Notes: generated from the sequence alone by a model not told the origin. 6,046 nt of DNA from Planctomycetota bacterium (GCA_021776885.1 JAJFFA010000776.1:1-6046); one strand, 5' to 3'. Numbered from the stretch's first letter, positions 1 through 5,908 are shown. A program made the numbers and translations.

Positions 1-864
1 GCGCTTCTCGAGGCAGCGTCGAACGACCCGCTCGAGGTCGGCGGGGCGCGCGGCCTGGGCCAGCCGCGCCGCGGGCAGGCGCCGGGGTTCGCGGGTCGAG
101 ATCGCGTGCACCGTCTCCTGCAGGCTGGCTCCGGCGGGGTAAGCGGGTCGCCCGGCGAGGGCGCGGTACAGCAAGAGACCGATGGCGTGGATGTCGGTGC
201 GCACGTCGACCTCACTGGCCAGGTCGACCTGCTCGGGGGCGGCCCAGGCCAGGGAGCCGAGGAAGTCGCCGCTGCGCGAGAGGGCGCTCTCGCCCGTCTC
301 CGCGAGGATCCCGGCGCCCTGGTCGAGGGGGCGTGCGAGTCCGAAGTCGAGGACGTGGGCCCGACCGTCCGCGTCGATGCGGATGTTGCCAGGCTTCAGG
401 TCATGGTGCAGGACGCCGCGCTGGTGGGCGTGGAAGACGGCGTCGCTCACGTCGAGCAGGACCTCGAGCACCTCATCCACGGGTGGCGTCTCGGCCAGGA
501 ACTCGTCGAGGGGCACGCCGTCGATGTGCTCCATCACCAGGTAGGGAAGGCCCTCCCCGGGCGTCGAGCCGTGGGCCAGGAGCGCGACCACCCCGGGGTG
601 GTCGAGGCGCCGGGCGAACTCGATCTCGCGCTCGAAGCGGCGCTGCGCGGGGCGGTCCGTGGCGAAGTCCGAGCGCAGCACCTTGATCGCGACACGCCGC
701 CCGCTGGCCGTCTCGAGGGCGCGGAAGACGGTGCCCTGGGCCCCGCGTCCGATGCGCGACAGGTCCTCGTAGCCGGGGATGCGCGGCACGGGGTCGTCGA
801 CGGCGTGCACCTCGCGCAGGGTGGCGAAGAGCTCGGCCTCGCGCTCGAACCAGGGCTCGGCCAT
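1..864 (-). CDS. Hanks-type Ser/Thr protein kinase, N-terminal 288 residues (cut by left edge)
   Basis: This gene encodes a eukaryotic-like serine/threonine kinase that transfers phosphate from ATP to protein Ser/Thr residues. Translation from the ATG at 864 gives an open frame to base 1. Visible elements in order: glycine loop G39-R-G-A-Q-G44, ATP-anchoring lysine in VAIKVL (K61), helix-C glutamate in FEREIEF (about E80), catalytic loop HHDLKPGN (D155, K157, N160), DFG at 173-175, activation-segment end GSLAWAAPEQ (P210-E211), the subdomain IX aspartate in RTDIHAIGLLLY, and a subdomain XI-like RRCLEK at the edge. The catalytic domain is thus almost whole; any membrane helix or sensor domain lies outside the window. 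The loop reads HHD where most kinases have HRD, so it is a non-RD kinase. The start lies 4 bases after the sigma factor stop, implying co-transcription and possibly translational coupling. The family call is firm; the substrate is unknown, though the neighbouring sigma factor is an obvious candidate. Confidence 0.95.
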   Translation of the reverse strand, partial: MAEPWFEREAELFATLREVHAVDDPVPRIPGYEDLSRIGRGAQGTVFRALETASGRRVAIKVLRSDFATDRPAQRRFEREIEFARRLDHPGVVALLAHGSTPGEGLPYLVMEHIDGVPLDEFLAETPPVDEVLEVLLDVSDAVFHAHQRGVLHHDLKPGNIRIDADGRAHVLDFGLARPLDQGAGILAETGESALSRSGDFLGSLAWAAPEQVDLASEVDVRTDIHAIGLLLYRALAGRPAYPAGASLQETVHAISTREPRRLPAARLAQAARPADLERVVRRCLEKR

Positions 865-868
865 GGGC

Positions 869-1453
869 TCAGCCCTCCTCGCGGACCTGCTGCGCGACGA
901 GCTCGGCGACGCGCTTCAGGATGCGCGACTTCACCTGGTAGACGTGGTCGAGGCTCATGCCGAGTTCGCTGGCCGTGGCTTGCGCGTCACGCCCCTCGAG
1001 GGCGTAGCGCTGGAACGCCAGGCGGTCGCGCTCCCGGAATTCGCCCGAGAGGTGCTGCAGGGCGCGGCGCACGTGGTGTCGGCGCCACTCTTCTTCCCAC
1101 ACGCCCTCGAGGTCGGGTCGGGCCCGCGCGCTCGCCAGGATGTCTGACTCCATCCCTAGGGCCGATGTCCCCTGGCCCTGACAGGTCTTCTGCCCGATTC
1201 CGCGCAGGACCACGGTCTTCAGGTACGAGCGGAAGCGACCCTTGCGGCGGTCGTAGTGGAAGCGGGGCAGGGACCGGGTGAGGCTGACCAGGGACTCCTG
1301 GAGCACGTCGTCGCAGTCGGACTCCTGCAGGCCGGCGCGTCGGGCGAAGGAGCGGATCAGGGGACCGTAGCGCCGGTGGAACTCGTCCCAGGCGCCGGAT
1401 TCGGCGCCGCTCAGGCGCAGCAGGAGCGACTCGCGGGTGGATTCCTGGTTCAT
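869..1453 (-). CDS. ECF-type sigma-70 family RNA polymerase sigma factor
   Basis: This 194-residue protein is a sigma factor that would direct RNA polymerase to a particular promoter set. Region 2 covers about residues 19-90: a WDEFHRRYGPLI helix, then DCDDVLQESLVSL in the core-binding part, then a basic GRFRSYLKTVV stretch. Region 4 covers about 124-190, with a helix-turn-helix at roughly 158-182 (ATASELGMSLDHVYQVKSRI) for the -35 element. Regions 1 and 3 are missing, as in ECF sigma factors. I chose the ATG at 1453 because the TRESLLLRL opening is where planctomycetal members normally begin. A longer frame to 1597 would add a non-conserved Pro/Arg-rich extension and overlap the pirin start codon. 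The chosen ATG has no strong ribosome binding site. A weak sigma-70-like pair (TTTCCC, 16-base spacer, TACTCT on the minus strand, 1514-1487) lies upstream but may be chance. No anti-sigma gene is visible; a kinase gene follows 4 bases after the stop. Confidence 0.93.
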   Translation of the reverse strand: MNQESTRESLLLRLSGAESGAWDEFHRRYGPLIRSFARRAGLQESDCDDVLQESLVSLTRSLPRFHYDRRKGRFRSYLKTVVLRGIGQKTCQGQGTSALGMESDILASARARPDLEGVWEEEWRRHHVRRALQHLSGEFRERDRLAFQRYALEGRDAQATASELGMSLDHVYQVKSRILKRVAELVAQQVREEG

Positions 1454-1595
1454 GGCGTCGGCGCGGCCGGACCGCAGGCCAACCCAAGAGTACCCCGCCC
1501 AGGGGCACGGGAAACGGAAGAGGGTCAGCGGGCCTGGGGCGTCGCGCATGGCGCTCGGCTGGAACTCCGGCGCGGCCCGGGCTAGGGAGGGGCCC

Positions 1596-2303
1596 ATGAT
1601 TCAGATCCGCCGCTCCGAGGACCGCGGCCACGCCGACCACGGCTGGCTCGACACCCACCACACCTTCGCCTTCGCCGGGTACCACGACCCGGAGTTCGTG
1701 CAGTTCGGCCCGCTGCGGGTCCTGAATCAGGACAAGGTCGCGGCCGGGCGCGGGTTCGGCGAACACGGACATGCCGACATGGAGATCGTCTCCTACGTCC
1801 TGGAGGGCGCGCTCGCGCACCGCGACAGCATGGGCAACGGGTCCGAGATGCGTGCGGGCGACGTGCAGCTCATGTCCGCGGGCTCGGGGGTCACCCACAG
1901 CGAGTTCAACCCGTCGCGAGACGAGCCTGCGCACTTTCTGCAGATGTGGGTCTTGCCCCGCACCCGGGGCGGCGCGCCGCGCTACGAGCAGCGGGCCTTC
2001 CCCGAGGGCGAGCGCCGTGGGGCGCTGCGTCTGGTCGTCTCGCAGGACGGCGCGCAGGGTTCCCTGCGCATCGACCAGGATGCCCGGGCCTACGCGGGTC
2101 TCTTCGCGGCCGGCGAGGGCGCGACGCTTGCACTCGAACCCGGGCGTTCTGCCTGGGTGCACGTGGCCCGCGGGCGCGTGCGGCTCGCGGGAGAGGAGCT
2201 GGGCCCTGGGGACGGTGCCGGCCTGCGGGAGGAAGCGGCGCTCGAGCTCGAGGGGCTCGAGGACGCCGAGGTCGTCGTCTGGGAGCTGCCCGAGGCTTCG
2301 TAG
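1596..2303 (+). CDS. Pirin-family bicupin (quercetin 2,3-dioxygenase-like)
   Basis: This 235-residue protein belongs to the pirin family, cytoplasmic bicupins related to E. coli YhhW and human pirin. Some members open the ring of quercetin with O2; others act as redox-sensing regulators, so the reaction here cannot be stated. The N-terminal cupin has the conserved RGHADHGWLDTHHTFAF opening (10-26) and all four metal ligands at the positions known in pirins: H57 and H59 in FGEHGHADME, then H101 and E103 in GVTHSEFN. The C-terminal cupin (about 150-232) is more diverged and shows no metal site, as is usual. Length matches YhhW closely. The ATG at 1596 was preferred to an in-frame GTG at 1437: the family motif starts within a few residues of it, and a GGGAGGGG Shine-Dalgarno-like run lies just ahead (1585-1592). 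The gene is divergent from the sigma factor gene across a 142-base spacer, so the two may share a control region. Confidence 0.95.
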   Translation: MIQIRRSEDRGHADHGWLDTHHTFAFAGYHDPEFVQFGPLRVLNQDKVAAGRGFGEHGHADMEIVSYVLEGALAHRDSMGNGSEMRAGDVQLMSAGSGVTHSEFNPSRDEPAHFLQMWVLPRTRGGAPRYEQRAFPEGERRGALRLVVSQDGAQGSLRIDQDARAYAGLFAAGEGATLALEPGRSAWVHVARGRVRLAGEELGPGDGAGLREEAALELEGLEDAEVVVWELPEAS

Positions 2304-2315
2304 GAAGTCGCGGAA

Positions 2316-2349
2316 CCCAGGGGGCCATTCCGCCGTCCTTCCCCCTGGG
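2316..2349 (+). terminator. Hairpin after the pirin gene, possible terminator
   Basis: A perfect 9-base inverted repeat (CCCAGGGGG at 2316-2324 against CCCCCTGGG at 2341-2349) encloses a 16-base loop and begins 12 bases after the pirin stop. Its position suggests transcription termination, but no T-tract follows, so it could be only an mRNA-stabilising hairpin or chance in GC-rich DNA. Confidence 0.4.
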
Positions 2350-2461
2350 GCGCGCCCGTGGGAGGTAGGTGAGCAGAATCTCATCGCGGGTTCAGGGGCA
2401 GGTCACCAGGCTCCTGGAGAATCAGGGCACGTGGTTCGCCCCACCCAAGAAGCTCTGTTCC

Positions 2462-2466
2462 AAGGA
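2462..2466 (+). promoter_or_regulatory. Ribosome binding site of the secreted protein at 2475
   Basis: AAGGA sits 8 bases ahead of the ATG at 2475. It is one of the clearer Shine-Dalgarno matches in the window and supports that start, which also gives an intact signal peptide. Confidence 0.6.
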
Positions 2467-2474
2467 CTCTCACC

Positions 2475-3296
2475 ATGTTCGAGCCGCCCACTGGCGCGCG
2501 TGCGCTGCGCGTCGCCCTGGCTTCCGTTCTGATCACGGCCGTCTCCTCGGCCCACGTCACCCTCGACTCCCCGAACGGGGGCGAGGTGCTCAGCGTGGGG
2601 CAGGTCTTCCGCGTCGAGTGGCACATCGCCATCGCCCACGACCAGGAGAACTGGGACCTGGCGTATTCGCTCACCGGCATCGGAGGGCCGTGGATCCCCA
2701 TCGCCGACAACCTGCCGCCGGGTTCGACGGCGGAGGGCTCGATGCACTCCTTCGACTGGACCGTTCCTGACACGCCGTCGACCCAGGTGCGCGTGCGCGT
2801 GATCATGGACAACCCCGAGCCCGAGGTGGACTACTTCGGCTTCAGCAGCTTCGACCTCGAGATCGAGGGCTGCGCCGAGCCACTCAACTACTGCGTCGGT
2901 GCGCCCAACTCGGCCGGAGCGGGGGCGCGCATGGACTGGACCGGCACGGCGTCACTGGCCGCCAACCTCTTCCGGATCAGCGTGCGTGACGCCCCCGCGG
3001 GCAAGCCGACCCTGTTCTTCTACGGGGGAGCGGCCGTGTCGGCGCCCTTCGGCGACGGGCGTCGCTGCGTGGGATCGGGGAGCGTGGGCAGCGTGCGTTT
3101 GCACCCTCCCCTGGTCACGGATGGGGCCGGCACGGCGACGCGCTTGCTCGATCTGACCCTGCTGCGCGGTGCCTCGGGGGCGGGCAGCGCCCAGGCTGGC
3201 GACGTGCTCTACCTGCAGGCCTGGTACCGCGACCCCGCGGGCGGCCCGGTGGGCTTCAATCTGAGCGATGGTCTCGAAGTCTTGATCTGCGATTGA
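2475..3296 (+). CDS. Secreted protein: N-terminal Ig-like/Kre9-like domain plus planctomycetal C-terminal module
   Basis: This 273-residue protein of unknown function appears to be exported. Residues 1-26 look like a Sec signal peptide: an Arg-containing start, a hydrophobic core VALASVLITAV and a SSA cleavage site. Cleavage there would leave His27 as the mature N-terminus. Residues 27-131 form a beta-rich domain opening HVTLDSPNGGEVLSVGQ and containing RVEWHIAIAHD, NWDLAYSLTG and FDWTVPDT...VRVRVIMDN. This resembles Ig-like or Kre9/Knh1-like domains of extracellular proteins. It contains four histidines (27, 50, 55, 91). Residues 139-273 form a second module (YC..., ...RRCVG..., ...LQAWYRDPAGG..., ...SDGLEVLIC) also present at the end of the secreted protein at 4494-5786. 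No catalytic motif is recognised; a structural, binding or metal-associated role outside the cytoplasm is inference. The aquaporin-family gene starts 37 bases after the stop, so they may be co-transcribed. Confidence 0.85.
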   Translation: MFEPPTGARALRVALASVLITAVSSAHVTLDSPNGGEVLSVGQVFRVEWHIAIAHDQENWDLAYSLTGIGGPWIPIADNLPPGSTAEGSMHSFDWTVPDTPSTQVRVRVIMDNPEPEVDYFGFSSFDLEIEGCAEPLNYCVGAPNSAGAGARMDWTGTASLAANLFRISVRDAPAGKPTLFFYGGAAVSAPFGDGRRCVGSGSVGSVRLHPPLVTDGAGTATRLLDLTLLRGASGAGSAQAGDVLYLQAWYRDPAGGPVGFNLSDGLEVLICD

Positions 3297-3333
3297 CGAG
3301 GCCGGGCCGGGCGCCGTGGCGCAGAATGCGGCC

Positions 3334-3981
3334 ATGGACCGCCTGCCGCTGCGCTGCCTGGCCGAAGGGGCCGGGACCTTCGTCCTGGTCTTCTTCGGGA
3401 CCGGGGCCATCGTCGTCGATGACGTGACCGGGGGGCGCGTGACACCCCTCGGGGTCGCCCTGGCCTTCGGACTGACCGTGGCCCTGGTGATCGTCTGGCT
3501 CGGTGGAGTCTCGGGGGCGCACATCAACCCGGCCGTGAGCCTGGGCATGGCGCTCCAGCGCCGTCTCGCGCGTCGCGACCTCCTGCCCTATGTCGCCGCC
3601 CAGCTCGCCGGCGCGGGCCTCGCGTCCTGGGCCTTGCGCGCCCTGGCCCCACAGCACGGGACCCTCGGGCGCACGGAACCCAGCGCCGGCGTCGGGTCGA
3701 CCTTCGGGCTCGAGCTGGCGATGACTGCCCTGTTGATGGCGGTCATCCTGGAGGTCAGCTCGCGCCGGCGCTGGCCGCGCTGGGCCGTGGCCCTGGCGGT
3801 CGGCGCCACGGTTTCTGTGGAGGCGTTCTTCGGCGGCCCCAGCACCGGGGCCTCCATGAACCCGGCCCGCTCCTTCGGCCCGGCGCTGGTCAGTGGCGAG
3901 CTGGGCTTCCTGTGGATCTACTTCACAGCGCCGCTCCTGGGAGCCCTCGGCGTCAGCCTGGCCTGGCGCTCGCGTCCCTGA
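3334..3981 (+). CDS. MIP/aquaporin-family channel with an unusual selectivity filter
   Basis: This 215-residue inner-membrane channel belongs to the major intrinsic protein family, which passes water or small neutral solutes. It begins with the usual AEGAGTFVLVFFGTGA first helix (from residue 10) and has both pore half-helix motifs: HINPAVS (NPA at 65-67) and SMNPARS (NPA at 176-178). Six hydrophobic segments fit the fold. Ungapped alignment to remembered E. coli AqpZ numbering puts the aromatic/arginine filter at F45, A164, A173 and R179. The histidine typical of water-selective aquaporins is therefore replaced by alanine. The GGPSTGASMNPARSFGPAL stretch recalls bacterial AqpN and plant NIP channels, so a wider pore for glycerol-like or metalloid solutes is possible. 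I chose the ATG at 3334; an in-frame GTG at 3316 would add six residues but lacks a well-placed ribosome binding site. The gene converges with the PGPGW-type gene, 5 bases apart. The family is certain; the solute is not. Confidence 0.95.
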   Translation: MDRLPLRCLAEGAGTFVLVFFGTGAIVVDDVTGGRVTPLGVALAFGLTVALVIVWLGGVSGAHINPAVSLGMALQRRLARRDLLPYVAAQLAGAGLASWALRALAPQHGTLGRTEPSAGVGSTFGLELAMTALLMAVILEVSSRRRWPRWAVALAVGATVSVEAFFGGPSTGASMNPARSFGPALVSGELGFLWIYFTAPLLGALGVSLAWRSRP

Positions 3982-3986
3982 CCGGC

Positions 3987-4424
3987 CTACTCGCGGGTCA
4001 CGCTGGGCGCCGCCGGGAGCAGGGCAGGGCGCCCCGCGCGCCGGCGCATCCAGTTGAGCGCGCGGAGCACGGCGGGCCGCCGCACCAGGCGCAGCTCCAG
4101 CCGGCGCTTGCCCGGGAAGTCGGACAGGACGAGCCCGGCCAGGAGGGTCAAGAGGCCCTGGCCGGGCAGGACCAGCATGGCCAGCCCAGCCAGCACGAGC
4201 AGGCCGCCCAGCAGGTTGCGGCCCAGGCCCAGGGCAGCGCGCAGGACGGGGTGGGCCCGCGCGCCGGCTGGAGCCTCATCGCGCGCGAAGTAGTCGGCGG
4301 GAAGCCGCGCGACGAGCAGCGGCAAGAGCACCAGGCTGCCGACGAAGGTGAAGACGGACGCGACCCCGGCTGCGCGCACGAGGCCCGGGTGCGCATTCAT
4401 CCACGAGATGAGGTCTTCGCCCAT
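3987..4424 (-). CDS. Small PGPGW-type transmembrane protein
   Basis: This 145-residue membrane protein resembles the putative transmembrane PGPGW family, whose function is unknown. A first membrane helix spans about residues 17-38 and is followed by a polar stretch with LPADYFARDE. Two further hydrophobic segments (about 71-86 and 91-101) surround the signature VLPGQGLLTLLAG. The polar end starts DFPGKRRLELRLVRRP and is strongly basic up to RRRAGRP, so it is probably cytoplasmic. The signature here is PGQG rather than PGPG, which I believe is common in the subfamily with a DFPGKR tail, so I do not read it as damage. The ATG at 4424 was preferred over a GTG at 4448 because the GTG lies within a strong hairpin and the MGEDL opening looks natural. 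No good ribosome binding site is visible. Its stop is 5 bases from that of the convergent channel gene. Confidence 0.85.
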   Translation of the reverse strand: MGEDLISWMNAHPGLVRAAGVASVFTFVGSLVLLPLLVARLPADYFARDEAPAGARAHPVLRAALGLGRNLLGGLLVLAGLAMLVLPGQGLLTLLAGLVLSDFPGKRRLELRLVRRPAVLRALNWMRRRAGRPALLPAAPSVTRE

Positions 4425-4438
4425 GGCTGGAATCGAGA

Positions 4439-4471
4439 GCGCCCCCACACTCGCCGGGAGTGCGGGGGCGC
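4439..4471 (-). terminator. Strong GC hairpin after the large secreted protein, likely terminator
   Basis: Two 14-base arms (4439-4452 and 4458-4471) pair with one A-C mismatch around a 5-base loop, beginning 22 bases after the stop of the secreted protein gene on the minus strand. It separates that gene from the PGPGW-type gene downstream. No T-run follows on the minus strand, so it is a terminator by position and stem strength only. Confidence 0.55.
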
Positions 4472-4493
4472 CGCTCTGTTCAGGCAGCGGGTG

Positions 4494-5786
4494 TCACTGG
4501 AACACGATGTTCAGAGCACTCGTGGTGGTGAAGGGCTCGACCATGCCGTCGCCGTCGATGTCGCCGGCGCTCATGGCCTCGCGGCACCAGTACTGGAAGT
4601 TGAGGCTGGCGCCCATGACGATCGTCGAGGCGTAGGGAGCGTTCCCGTCCAGGGTCTGGCTGCGCACGTTGCCGGCGGCGGCGCCGACGGGGAAGACGCG
4701 CTTCGTCTGGCCACCGACGCAACGCACGCCTTCGCCGAAGTCCGGCGTGTTCATGAGCTGGGTCGGGCCGAAGAAGAACAGGCCCGGCGTGTTGGGCACG
4801 GGGCTGGCCTCGAGGGTCAGGTTGAGGGGCGAGGCCACGTCGGATCCGGTGCCGCTGGTGACGCCGCCCATGCCGGTCGAGTTCAGGCTGGCCGGGCAGT
4901 AGGGAGTGCCCACGCTGCCGCCGGCGAAGACGTCGGAGAAGAGCACCATGTGGAACGACGCGTAGGGGTTCGAGTTCATCCCGTTGCAGCCGCCGAAGAA
5001 GAAGCAGCCCACGCTGCCGCCGGCCGTGTCCATGATCCAGAAGAAGTCATTGGTGCCCAGACCGGTCGTGCTCGTCACGTTGGGCGAGGCCGTGTAGGTG
5101 CCGCGGCCGGGGGCCGGGTTGGCCGGCCCGCAGCCCCCGCGGATCAGCGGGCCCTGGCTGCCGCCGCTGGCGTTGCCCAGGTGATAGCTCCAGCCGAACT
5201 TGTCCTCGAAGCCGCCCGTGTTGAACTGGCCGTCCACGTCCGCCCCCAGGGAGAAGGTCGTGGTCGTGCCCTCCAGGTCGATGTTGACCGTCCAGCAGGC
5301 GATGGTGCCCGAGGTCGCAGCGGCGGGCAGGTTGCCGGGGAAGTTGAAGCTGGCGATCACGCCGGAGATGCTGTTCGCCGGCGTCGTGCACTCGGCGTAG
5401 TCGTTGTAGAACTCGTAGGTCAGGTCCTGGTTCGCGCGCAGCTGCGCCGAGCAGTAGCCGATCTGGAAGCCGTCGACCTCGTAGATGTCGACGGCGCCGT
5501 CGAAGGGGATGGGCGAGCTCGTGCTCATGACGCGGCCGTGGTCGTAGAGCGTCTCCGTGGTGAGGGTCGGGCCGCGGAAGAAGCCCGTGCTGCGCGCGTT
5601 GCTGTAGATCACGTCCGGGCCGAAGCCGGCCTGGGCCGAGCTCGAGCGGGTCCATGTCCCGGTCGCGACGTGGTAGGTTCCGGCGTCCTTGACCGGCGTC
5701 TCACGCCCGAGGCTGGTGACTTGCTGTGCGGCGGCGGTCGTGCCCAGGAGCGCGACGCCTGCGAGGACGAACGTTTGACGGATCAT
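4494..5786 (-). CDS. Large secreted protein with planctomycetal C-terminal module and DxDxDG loop
   Basis: This 430-residue exported protein has no recognised function. Residues 1-20 are a Sec signal peptide (hydrophobic core VLAGVALLG, cleavage near TAAA/QQ). The mature part is rich in Gly, Ser, Thr, Asn and aromatic residues. It includes YEVDGFQIGYCS, YEFYNDYAEC, a CWTVNIDLEG beta-like stretch, FGWSYHLG and a Cys/Phe-rich CFFFGGCNG, consistent with a beta-rich extracellular fold with several possible disulfides. Residues 296-430 (4901 down to the stop) form the same type of module as in the secreted protein at 2475-3296: YC...NSTG, LFFFGP, FGEGVRCVGG, FQYWCRE, ALNIVF. Near its end an insertion holds D409-I-D-G-D-G, with E417 at the ninth position, like a calcium loop of EF-hand or dockerin type. 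A surface or envelope role is inferred. The ATG at 5786 is supported by GGAG six bases upstream (5793-5796). A GC hairpin follows the stop. Confidence 0.85.
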   Translation of the reverse strand: MIRQTFVLAGVALLGTTAAAQQVTSLGRETPVKDAGTYHVATGTWTRSSSAQAGFGPDVIYSNARSTGFFRGPTLTTETLYDHGRVMSTSSPIPFDGAVDIYEVDGFQIGYCSAQLRANQDLTYEFYNDYAECTTPANSISGVIASFNFPGNLPAAATSGTIACWTVNIDLEGTTTTFSLGADVDGQFNTGGFEDKFGWSYHLGNASGGSQGPLIRGGCGPANPAPGRGTYTASPNVTSTTGLGTNDFFWIMDTAGGSVGCFFFGGCNGMNSNPYASFHMVLFSDVFAGGSVGTPYCPASLNSTGMGGVTSGTGSDVASPLNLTLEASPVPNTPGLFFFGPTQLMNTPDFGEGVRCVGGQTKRVFPVGAAAGNVRSQTLDGNAPYASTIVMGASLNFQYWCREAMSAGDIDGDGMVEPFTTTSALNIVFQ

Positions 5787-5792
5787 CAGGAT

Positions 5793-5796
5793 CTCC
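5793..5796 (-). promoter_or_regulatory. Ribosome binding site of the large secreted protein
   Basis: GGAG on the minus strand lies 6 bases ahead of the ATG at 5786 and fixes that start, which also gives a complete signal peptide. Confidence 0.55.
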
Positions 5797-5818
5797 GAAT
5801 CGTGATTGAGGAGAAGGC

Positions 5819-5839
5819 GGGGGCCAGCGGCACGCCCCC
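5819..5839 (-). repeat. Small GC hairpin in the spacer upstream of the large secreted protein
   Basis: GGGGGC (5819-5824) and GCCCCC (5834-5839) can pair as a 6-base stem around a 9-base loop. The right arm can instead join a longer pairing with 5882-5890, described among the findings. Role unknown; it may be chance in GC-rich DNA. Confidence 0.3.
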
Positions 5840-5869
5840 ACCCAGAAGCTTCACCAAGTCTAGTTCGGC

Positions 5870-5890
5870 GCCCCCAAAAAAGGTGGGGGC
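5870..5890 (-). terminator. GC hairpin after the GAF-domain gene, possible terminator
   Basis: On the minus strand GCCCCC (5890-5885) pairs with GGGGGC (5875-5870) around a loop holding six Ts, starting 18 bases after the GAF gene stop. Placement fits a terminator, but the T-run is in the loop rather than after the stem, so intrinsic termination is uncertain. Confidence 0.4.
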
Positions 5891-5908
5891 CGGCATGTTC
5901 GGGTCGCG

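Noticed and set aside
106..1281. A 391-codon plus-strand open frame opposite the kinase and sigma factor genes
   Set aside because: It lies antisense to two genes with clear conserved motifs, has low-complexity Gly/Ala/Arg composition and shows no domain. It is a by-product of GC-rich third positions.
1437..1595. N-terminal extension of pirin to a GTG at 1437
   Set aside because: Pirin homologues start a few residues before the RGHADHGW motif, the metal ligands fall at canonical numbers with the ATG at 1596, and that ATG has a Shine-Dalgarno-like run.
1454..1597. N-terminal extension of the sigma factor to an ATG at 1597
   Set aside because: The extension is not sigma-like, would overlap the pirin start codon and ribosome binding site, and ECF family members begin near the ATG at 1453.
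987..2384. A 465-codon minus-strand open frame across the pirin gene and part of the sigma gene
   Set aside because: It is out of frame with the sigma gene and antisense to pirin, both of which show exact family motifs. Its translation is Arg/Pro/Ala-rich with no recognisable fold.
2475..2880. Lytic polysaccharide monooxygenase for the His-first secreted protein
   Set aside because: Apart from the predicted N-terminal His I see no AA9- or AA10-type sequence signature; the PNGGE...G...EW pattern fits an Ig/Kre9-like domain better. It is kept as a metal-binding hypothesis only.
5047..5655. A 202-codon minus-strand frame inside the large secreted protein gene
   Set aside because: It is a frame-shifted shadow of the signal-peptide-bearing frame, Arg/Pro/Leu-rich, with no ribosome binding site or domain.
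5787..5908. A riboswitch in the spacer before the large secreted protein
   Set aside because: Only short GC stems are visible and no known riboswitch core sequence was recognised; terminator hairpins explain most of the signal.
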